Below, piece by piece: positions 56,040 to 64,000 of a stretch of 64,000 nucleotides of DNA. Position numbers and translations under genes: made by a program. How positions within the stretch are numbered: the first letter of the stretch is position 1; each line of letters opens with the position of its first letter. Under the pieces are notes generated by a model that was given only the letters and a program-made list of their open reading frames with translations, was not told where the DNA came from and ran no database searches. This DNA is from Cenococcum geophilum 1.58 (lineage: Eukaryota > Ascomycota > Dothideomycetes > Gloniales > Gloniaceae): NCBI GenBank assembly GCA_001692895.1, contig KV748189.1, positions 119,766-183,765 on the forward strand. The letters run 5' to 3'.

Positions 56040-59000
56040 CCTATTTCTCTTATAGTTCTTCTCTAATGCCAATTCTTTAAACACTCTGTTTTCTCAAGAG
56101 TTTCAGGATCTATCTGCATTCTCTCCCATGATACCATACAACGTCCTCCTAAAAAGACTCTTTCTGGCTTATCGCTTATTGCTGGAATTAAGAGAATTTC
56201 AATTGCTATAAGCGAGAGCCGTGGCCAGCGCTTTCGTTGCTGTTCTTGAGACCACCACTGAAGTACAGTTGTTGAAATCTTATATAGCGTCTTAGAGATA
56301 AAGTCCTTATACTCGTCTTAACTTTTTAGTCGAAACATTATGCTATTAAGATCCTTAGCAATCTTATTAAACTCGTTAAGGTCTTAAGTTGGAGCCAGCC
56401 TTTTGTACGATAACATACTTCTAGGCGTAGAACTCCTATTCCGATATCTTTCCTAAAGCTCTTTAACGCTGTCAAGTGTAGGCTTACGCTACTCCTTCTT
56501 CCAAACCTGCTTAATATATCTCGTATAACGGGCTAGATAAAGAATAAGTGCAGCGGCGTAAAGGGGCGAGTTATCTGTTTTATAATAATATCTATTAAAG
56601 GTATTCTAAGCATTTTTAATACGTTTAGAGAACTCCTTTTTTTTATATATTTTTTTATATCCATTGTATTATACTACGTACAATACTGCGCATGCAGCCT
56701 CTAGGCTATGGCGCTATAGTTCTATATACATGAATCCTTTCTAGGCAGCTTAACATGTACTAGTAGCTAAGTGGACACTCCGGCCCGTTTTTAAACACTA
56801 GGGGAGTCCTAGCCTATTGGTGTTTTGTCCTGATATTTTGCTCACTATGGTCCAGTTTACACTAAGAAAATCACACGAAAATCCTGGCTCTTTTATCTAT
56901 TTCTGCCGTATTCTGCCGTTCCTAGAGTAGAAAAAGCGCTCTAAAAGGTAGATTTTAACGTAGTTTGTATATAAGAATAAGAGAAACCATATAGCTTACT
57001 AGCTTGAAAGTAGCTACCAATTACCCCATACGACTGTTTAATTCTGTACCCTATTCCTTCTCCTGCTAAAGAAATGGGTAGGGAATTAGTAATTAGTAAG
57101 TACTCTCCCCAAAAGTAACCTATTAATCCTAGATTTACGCTCTAGAAAACGGGTATTTTATAAGGCGACCTCGTTACGTAAACCACTCCCATAGGAAATT
57201 TTTCACGAGGTTGTCTTGTATAGGGTATAACACCAATTCGCCTATACACCTTATATTTAACGTGCTAATGGTAACACGGGCCGGCCCCCTTCCCCTATCC
57301 CCTACTATAGCTACCCTAGCAGTACATCGTCTGCGGTACGCCTGCGGTGCACCTGCGGTACGCCTGCGGTACGCCTGCGGTCCTCTATAGTTTGATTGCC
57401 TGTAGCGCGACAGCCGTGGACCGGTTGTAGTAGAGGTCGTCTGCTCTGCAGCAGACGGGTTGTAGAGGAGGTCGTCTGCCCTGCAGCAGACGGGTTGTAG
57501 AGGAGGTCGTCTGCCCTGCCAGCAGACGGGTAGAGGGAGGTCGTCTGCCCTGCAGCAGACGGGTTGTAGAGGAGGTCGTCTGCCCTGCAGCAGACGGGTT
57601 GTAGTGGAGGTCGTCTGCCCTGCAGCAGACGGTTGTAGAGGAGGTCGTCTGCCCTGCAGCAGACGGGTTGTAGTGGAGGTCGTCTGCCCTGCAGCAGACG
57701 GGTTGTAGTGGAGGTCGTCTGCCCTGCAGCAGACGGGTTGTAGTGGAGGTCGTCTGCCCTGCAGCAGACGGGTTGTAGAGGAGGTCGTCTGCCCTGCGGC
57801 AGACTGGTTGTAGTGGAGGTCGTCTGCTCTGTGGCAGACNGGTTGTGGTGGAATCGTTGGTTGTGGTGGCTAGCGTCGTGGTGACGTGTCTTTAGGGGGT
57901 ATACAACCGGCGGCGCCCTTGCGACGACGGACGGAGGAGCAAAGGGGAGGCGACGGACAGAGAACTCCTTATCAGATATATACTCCCTCTATTATATAAT
58001 ATTAGCTAAATTAAGAAATAAAAAGGGGGAATAAACTAACCTGGGATTTATTAAGGTGCTTAATTATAACATTTATTGTAAAGAGTACATTCTTAAGCGT
58101 TGCTTTGTGTCCTTGGCATTTTAGGGTTGCCTAGTGAATCTAAAGAAAACTTTTTATCGTACGAAGCGCCTCCTAGTCCTTTAGACTAAGATAGTCCTTT
58201 TTAAGCGTATTAAGGTTACGCTTAGTATANGTATTAAGGGNANACTCTTTCTNAATTACTACGCTNAGNATAAAATACNAGCTATTCCATCTCGTANAAT
58301 TATTAAGCGGAATTCTTCTCCCTATAAGACTTTTAAACTCCCTTATATAACCAGCTAAGCTATGGGTGTATACGGTAATATTATAAAGCTTTCCAAGTAC
58401 GCTAAGTTTCCGAAATGTATTGCTTTTCTCTTTCTCCTCTTTTAGATCTAACTCTTTTCCTTTTACCTTATCTTCTTTATACAACTTAATATTATTAAGA
58501 CTAATTAAGTTTTTAAAGAGGAAAGCCTATACGGTAAGGTTAAGAATATAACCCTAACAGCGGATCCGTTGGTAAACGGGATTCCATTTAATTCCTTCTT
58601 CCTAAAGAAGCTAGTCGCTTATTATACGACAGAGCTTATTATTTGCGGTATGGTTATCGGATATAACGGCACCCAGCTTTTACGTAATCCCGTAGTCCTT
58701 AAGCACTAGAAGGAGAGTATTCTATTACTTATCTCCGCTATAGGAGGCTACCATACGGAGGCCAAGAAGAGCGTTTATAAGCTTTTCCTAACTGTTTATA
58801 AAATGGCCGCAAATTATAAGGAGAAGGTGATTATTTAAAGAGGTCCAGATATCGACAGAGAGATAAATACTCGTTAGTACAGACTACAGCCTCTTTCGTA
58901 TAATATCCTTTTGCGATAGCCATAAGTTGTAGATCTTTTTACTAACTGTTAAATAGGCTATAGTTATATGGCTGTCTACTTTAGGATTAATTAACTATAG

Positions 59001-59400
59001 AAGAACATAGAACTCTAGCCACTTAACTATCCGAAATAGTAAGTTTTGTACAATAATTAATGTGACAAGGGCCTCATTAATAACTTCTTTATTTAAGACC
59101 GCTCGGAGTACTTCTAAATTTAGCTCTTCTATCTTATTTTAAGATAACGCTTTAAGGTAAAGGTCTTTTAATTAATCCCGTATTGCTTCTTTTGTATAAC
59201 TAGTTTTAGGCTTAACTATAATGCTATACTTTAACGCCAAGTGGTTTCGGAAGTTAGAAGTTAACTATATAGCGTATAACTCTATGCAGTATTTATAATA
59301 GAATAAAAGACGGGCTTTTTTATTTTATACGGGCTTATTACTACCTAGTGGACGGGTATGCTTCTATATTAAAAGAGCTGAGCGACCTCTTATATTTTTT
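56040..59400 (-). pseudogene. hAT transposase (RIP-damaged, interrupted)
   Basis: From the N-terminal side on the minus strand: a region near 59230-59310 (YSIINTA, LLTSETTWR), ALSQNKIEELNLEVLRAVLN-like sequence near 59090-59150, the catalytic-domain block VDIWTSLNNHLLLIICGHFI near 58800-58860, a segment with NGIPFTNGSAVR near 58545-58590, and the TRWNS motif near 58290 in the open part 58173-58484. After the insert, YYYKTDNSPLYAAALILYLA lies near 56560-56610, and the dimerisation domain (RWPRLSLIAIEILLIPAISD, PERVF) at about 56110-56240. Some bases are N. The family call is firm; the gene is dead. Confidence 0.88.
57337..57850. repeat. GC-rich minisatellites with hairpin-forming units
   Basis: First a short TGCGGTACGCC repeat (57337-57383). 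Then about 12 copies of a roughly 35-bp unit GGTCGTCTGCCCTGCAGCAG plus ACGGGTTGTAGAGGA at 57430-57845. Each unit contains CGTCTGC-CCT-GCAGCAGACG, a self-complementary stem. Units differ by few bases, and CA/TG pairs are intact. Confidence 0.9.
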
Positions 59401-60347
59401 AATTTAGAGGTATTAATAAAGTCGAGAGCTTCTAATTCCACTTCTGAAGTTATATTTTGTATAATAATAAAGAAGAAGAAGGCGACTGAAAATTTATTTG
59501 GGGTATGCCAAGACTTATCGCGATAAGATTTATCCAAAATAACCCTAATATGACCTCCTATAGTCTTTCTAGTATTTTAATAGGTTATAGCCCTCCATAT
59601 AGCTTATGCCTTATTAGTTTATTTCTCTAGCAATTTAAACACTTTTTAGTAACTTTTCGCGCTAAGCCCTAAATTCCGTCAATAATGTATTCTTCTTAAA
59701 GTCTTAACACTAAGCCCGTGGCTCTATTATATCCTTAAGTTATTCCCTTATAGAAATCCTCTATAAAATGTTCTGCTATACTTCTTAATATTTATATAAT
59801 ATCTCTTCCCCTAGATGTTTTAACTATTCTTCTAGCTATACTTTAAAGATCCTTTATACTTAAAAGCTCTTTAGTAACTTATAAACTCTATCTAGTTCGT
59901 TATCCTCTTAAGTTACTGTGATTTTCGGATAATTATATCTAATTAATCCGTCTATATTTTTTCGCAGTAAAGCCCCTAATGGCTTTTTATTGTTCTGTAA
60001 TTTAGCCTTTTAACTTAAAGCGTCTGCTCGTATATTATCTATGCCTTTAGTATATTAAATCTTAAAATGGTATTCTATAAGCATCTCTATCTATCTAACC
60101 TACCTTCTATTAAGTTTCTTTATTATTAGGAATCCTATTAGGTTTTTATAATCCGTCTTAACTATAAATAGTTTTTCTATACCTTATAAGAATGCTCTTT
60201 ATTTCTTTAGTGCTATAACTATACCTAATAACTCCTTATTATAGATGTTATAGTTTAACTCTAGTAGTGTTATTTTCCGACTATAGTATACCACTAGGTG
60301 CCCTTTGTCTTAATATTTTTATATAAAGTATACCCCTAGTATAAAGT

Positions 60348-60772
60348 TGTAACGGAACCTTGTAGTAAGAACTACGGTGGGTCCTGTTATTGGGCTAGGT
60401 GTATAGGAAATGCAAGTATAAAGTTAACAACGTAATAATAACTGGTGGAGTAGTTGCCTAATAGATTAACTCTAATTATATTCTGAGAATTACTACAAGA
60501 AAGGAACTATCTAGGTAGGGACTAAGGGTCCTTAAATACACAACCGTACTCCTATAAAATCCTTCTTATATATAATATACGTCTTATATATAAGGTACGT
60601 AAGTTCCTCTTATTCCTCCCGTTTAACACGTAGCATATTATATAACCTTAGTTACTATTCCTCGTTATATAGTTCTATCGGCTCTATCCTAGACTATGCC
60701 TAAATTAACTAACTAGCTTCTTCTGTCTCTTTCCTAAGTAGACGTAGTATCGTACTTAAAGCGTCCATAATA
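60348..60772 (-). repeat. 3' LTR of Gypsy-1 copy B
   Basis: On the plus strand TGTAACGGAACC...GCGTCCATAATA, 425 bp; the last bases are RIP-changed from GTAACA. Aligned with copy A throughout. Confidence 0.8.
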
Positions 60773-61179
60773 CTATCTCCCTCCTCTCTATCTTCGTCCT
60801 TAAAGATTTAAAATATCTTTAAGTCGTTCACTAAAGGTATAATATCCGTTTAATTAATTTAGTTAATATTATTACTTATTATACCTAAAGCAATTTCTTC
60901 TTTATACGCCCAACGTCGTGCTCGCACTATTACTGCAATATTATCTCTTAGTAAGATTATACCGTCTCCATATTCTCGTTGTTTAAAAGAGGGGTTAGTT
61001 TATATTACGTTAGCGAACCTATCTTCGCAATAACCGTCCACTTGCTTAGAGTGCACTAAAGCGAATATTTGTTCGTCCTATGACGTTTACTCCACTTTTA
61101 ATGCTAAATATACGCAACCTATTACTCTTAATAGTCGTCTAGTTCCCTAATTAATTTATCTTAAGGTCTTATGTTTAAT

Positions 61180-61500
61180 CTGCTACTACGCGGCTAGATA
61201 GTAAACTATCTTAAGCCCTTACTAAATTGGAACGTTCTTGTAATGCGGAACAGAAGGCCCTAAATACTTAGATCGCGGCATCTACCCGTTTACTTCGTCT
61301 TAAGAAGGTTTATAAGAAGGTTTATTTTAAGGAGTAGAAACTTATAGAATAAGGTTTATAGAAACTTAGCGATAAAAGAACGGATTCTCTTTTAATAGAG
61401 AAGGAAATAGATCTAAGTAGTTTAGCAACTGCTCTTCCTAGGTCCCCCTTAGGTGACTTATTCTTTAGCAATTCTTCTTTTTTAATACTACCTAACCTGA
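61180..61500 (+). pseudogene. Antisense coiled-coil-like frame of Gypsy-1 copy B
   Basis: The plus strand opposite to pol reads LRRFIRRFILRS-like or, in the conserved frame, a Lys/Glu/Leu-rich sequence parallel to copy A, including SDKRTDSLLIEKEIDLSSLA and LGDLFFSNSSFLI-type segments. Function unknown. Confidence 0.5.
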
Positions 61501-64000
61501 TCTCTTCTAATACTCCTATACCTTTCTTATAACGTTTTTTAAATTTTCTAGTAGTTCCTAGGTAGTCTTATTATAGCCTATTCACTTAACCTCGTACTAT
61601 ATTTTATTATTAACGTTCTTATAGCTAACGATCTTTAAAACTTGCTATTTATTTTATTTTTATCCTCTATATATATCTGCCTTATAGACTAGTGGCTTAA
61701 TATTCCTATATGCTAGCTCTAGTATCGCGATGTGCTATATAGGGTAGATCTTTATTTTAGCTAGTAGGTTTAACTTATATATAACTAGTAAAATCCTTTA
61801 TATAATTTTAAAAGGTCCTAGTCTAATATAGTTTAACTTCTTACTTAGTCGTTAACTCTTAAAATTTTTATATAGTAGCCATACTTTATCTCCCTCCTTA
61901 AGATCTAGTCCCTTAGATCTCCTAGCATTATAGTACTTTTTTATTCTCTCTTATACTTTCTTTACTAATTTTATAAGGTCTATATAAAGATTTATTAATA
62001 TCTTTATTCTTTCTTTGGCTATACTACTTATCTTCTTCGCTTATCTTAGTAATAATGATATTCTTAGCTTATATCTATAATTTGCCTTAAATAGTAATAT
62101 GCCTATTCTATTTTAAGGTGTTATATTATATATAAACTGTATAACTAGTAATAGCAATACCCAATTATTCTATACGTGATTAATATAATGCCTTAGATAC
62201 TGCTCTAGTATCTAATTTAATCTTTCTATTTAACTATCTATCTGTAGATAATATACGGTAGAAGTTGCTACTCTAACTCCTTGCTTCGCTAAGAATACCT
62301 CCTAAAATACTGCTACAAATCTTAAATCTCTATCCGATATAATTTTACTTAGTGCTCTATATCTTATAAATACTTCTTTAATATAGATTTTAGCGATATC
62401 TTCCACTAAGATTTCTTCTATATATGCTATAAAGTATCCCCACTTTGTAAGCTTATTTACTATTACTAAGATTACATTATAATCTTATCTGGTAATAGAA
62501 TCTTTTAACTTTAGTAACTTAATAATAAAGTCCTATAATATAACCTCCTATAGTCTCTCTGGTGTTTTAATAGGTTGTAGCCCTCTATATGGCTTATACC
62601 TCGCTAGTTTATTCCTTTAGTAATTTAGGTATTCTTTTATAACCCTTTTAGCTATTCTTTAGATTCTATTAATAATATACTCCTCTTAAAGTCTTAACAC
62701 TAAGCCTATAGCTCTATTATGTCCTTAAGTTAATCCCTTATAGAATTCTTCTATAAATTACTCTGCTATGCTTCTTAGGATATACTTCGCTTCTTAATTT
62801 TCGTATATATCCATTTGTAAATCTTCTAGTTATACTTCTAGAATTCTTTATACCTAAAAGCTTTCTAGTATCTTATAGACTTTCTCTAGTTCGTTACTCT
62901 CTTAAGTTACCATAATTTTTGGATAATTGTACCTAATTAATCCGTCTATATCTTTTCGCAGTAAAGCCCCTAATAGCTTTTTATCGTTTTGTAGTTTAGC
63001 TTTTCGACTTAGAGTATCTGCTCGCGTGTTGTCTATACCCTTAGTATACTAAATCTTAAAATAGTACTCTATAAGTATCTCTACCCATCTAACCTATCTT
63101 TAGTTAAGTTCCTTTATTATTAGGAATCCTATTAGGTTCTTATAATCCGTCTTAACTATAAATAGTTTCTCTATATCTTGCAAAAATGCTCTCTATTTTT
63201 TTAATGCTATAATTATACCTAATAACTCCTTGTTATAGATGTTATAGTTTAACTCCGGTAGTGTTATCTTCCAACTATAGTATACTACTAGGTGCTATCC
63301 ATCTTAATGTTTTATATAAAGTATGCCCCTAGTATATAGTCTAATATATTTATTTTTACAACCGTCTCTAGTCCTAGTTAATAGATCTTAAGAACTGGCT
63401 TCTAGGTAAATAACTCTTTAACTTTCCTAAAGAGTTTTTATTACTCCTTTCCCTATACCTATAGTTCTTCTTTCTTTATTAGTCGCGTAAATAGTTTAAT
63501 ATCCTTTAACTACTGCGCTATAAACCTTCTGCAGTAATTGCAAAACCCTAGAAACAATCTTAACTATGTAATATTCTTTAGTTCTTACTAATTCACTATA
63601 GCCTTAATCTTCTTTAGATCTATACTAAGTTGGCCTAGTTTAATAATAAATCTAATAAAATCGGTCTTCCTAGTGAAGAACTCGCATTTCTTAATTACTA
63701 CTGGCATCTGTTCTTCTTATAGTCTCTTTAAAACCTATTTAACGTGTTCCCTGTGTTCTTCCTTAGTTATTAAGTAGATAATAATATTATTAAGATATAC
63801 CATAACAAATTCATCTAAGTGTTTCCCTAATATATTGTTAATACGCTTCTAGAATATTACTAGTGCGTTTATAAGCCTAAATTGCATAACTAATGGTTTA
63901 TATAGTCCTTCCTTTAACCTAAAGGCTGCNTTNNATTNNTNNCCTTNCTTAATNNTAATNTAATNGTANNCCNATCTTAGATNTATNTTNNTAAAGATTT
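61500..64000 (-). pseudogene. Gypsy-1 copy B pol (RT, RNase H, integrase, chromodomain)
   Basis: The minus strand shows RT near 63930-63600: AAFRLKEGLYKPLVMQFRLI, INNILGKHLDEFVMVYL, then NNIIIY in place of the DDIIIY catalytic box (both Asp lost by G-to-A), and EEHREHVK, KKCEFFTRKTDFIRFII. RNase H follows at about 63400-63000, the integrase zinc region near 62900-62700, the core at 62650-61950 and the chromodomain near 61680-61520. Numerous TAG/TAA codons. The N-terminal half lies beyond the window. Confidence 0.85.

Larger units (their letters stand above)
55682..59555 (-). mobile_element. hAT transposon in Gypsy-1 copy A, with 8-bp target duplication
   Basis: The element proper is 55690-59547 (3858 bp). 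It starts CAGGGTTGTTTTGGATAA and ends TTATCCAAAATAACCCTA-like (inverted with two RIP-type changes at the ends). ATATGACC is duplicated at 55682-55689 and 59548-59555. A transposase lies on the minus strand. Inside the left end, a GATATTGC repeat fills 55862-55992. About 56.8-57.98 kb is foreign to the transposase and holds minisatellites. Confidence 0.92.
51788..60347 (-). mobile_element. Gypsy-1 copy A, split by three later insertions
   Basis: Minus-strand Ty3/gypsy element: 3' LTR at 51788-52211, then pol pieces at 52300-53587, 55289-55689 and 59556-60347. The gaps are filled by a short LTR element (53588-55288) and a hAT transposon (55690-59547), and the element is cut at 60347 by copy B. 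Copy B provides the uninterrupted reference (empty sites at about 62147 and 62535). The 5' half lies outside the window. Confidence 0.88.
60348..64000 (-). mobile_element. Gypsy-1 copy B inserted in copy A (runs off the window)
   Basis: Minus-strand element with 3' LTR at 60348-60772, antisense frame, chromodomain, integrase, RNase H and RT up to the window end. It starts inside the RNase H side of copy A (TACCCCTAGTATAAAG then TTGTAACGG). It is the longest Gypsy-1 copy here and shows the empty sites of the two insertions in copy A. Ns after 63930. Confidence 0.88.

Noticed and set aside
55749-56055. Frames encoding Tyr-Cys-Arg and Ile-Ala-Asp repeats
   Set aside because: Products of the 9-bp ATATTGCGG microsatellite at the hAT left end.
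1-64000. tRNA or rRNA genes
   Set aside because: I found no cloverleaf with convincing A and B boxes and no rRNA-like sequence by eye; a covariance-model scan was not possible.

Overview
The window looks like a chromosome segment of a filamentous ascomycete (Pezizomycotina). Evidence: genes with short GT-AG introns, a DHA2 drug pump, an AflR-type Zn2Cys6 regulator, and Tad-like LINE, Ty3/gypsy, pogo, Tc1 and hAT remnants. Most of the sequence is AT-rich and scarred by repeat-induced point mutation (RIP): Gln and Trp codons in transposon frames have become TAG/TAA, as CpA to TpA change predicts. I cannot name the species.

Three intact genes sit in two GC-rich islands. Island 1 (about 11.95-15.3 kb) holds a DHA2 MFS efflux pump (minus, three exons) and a divergent short-chain dehydrogenase/reductase (SDR) sharing a 392-bp promoter. 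Island 2 (about 25.8-27.5 kb) holds an AflR-like Zn2Cys6 regulator (minus). Pump, SDR and pathway regulator together suggest part of a secondary-metabolite locus, but no synthase is present. A 45-47-bp repeat lies just past the SDR 3' end and at the regulator 3' end, so the two genes may once have been convergent neighbours, separated later by about 10.5 kb of transposons.

Layout. 1-2030: 3' end of Gypsy-1 copy C with 3' LTR. 2057-9375: pogo element split by a 5.5-kb LINE. 9.4-11.2 kb: degraded retroelement gag, tandem repeats, palindromic LTR-like end. 11.99-15.16 kb: MFS and SDR. 15.3-23.4 kb: Tc1 element carrying a 150-bp MITE and a complete 6.77-kb Gypsy-2 element. 23.45-25.79 kb: deleted Tc1-like element, four CTCAGAC hairpins and small repeats. 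25.82-27.17 kb: AflR-like regulator. 27.8-37.1 kb: MITEs, a 7-kb LINE, a Tc1 remnant and a deleted hAT. 37.4-42.1 kb: a coding remnant and truncated inverted Gypsy-2. 42.2-49.4 kb: a RIP-ruined SNF2-like helicase gene and CCHC remnants. 49.4-64 kb: 5' end of a third LINE interrupted by Gypsy-1 copy A, which itself received a short LTR element, a hAT transposon and Gypsy-1 copy B.

The transposon part is a nested record that can be ordered from target-site duplications. Notable points: an SDR lacking its catalytic lysine, a shared antisense coiled-coil-like frame downstream of Gypsy-1 pol, structured hairpins in the Gypsy-2 LTR, a cluster of tiny hairpin elements, and LINE 5' ends that appear spared by RIP.
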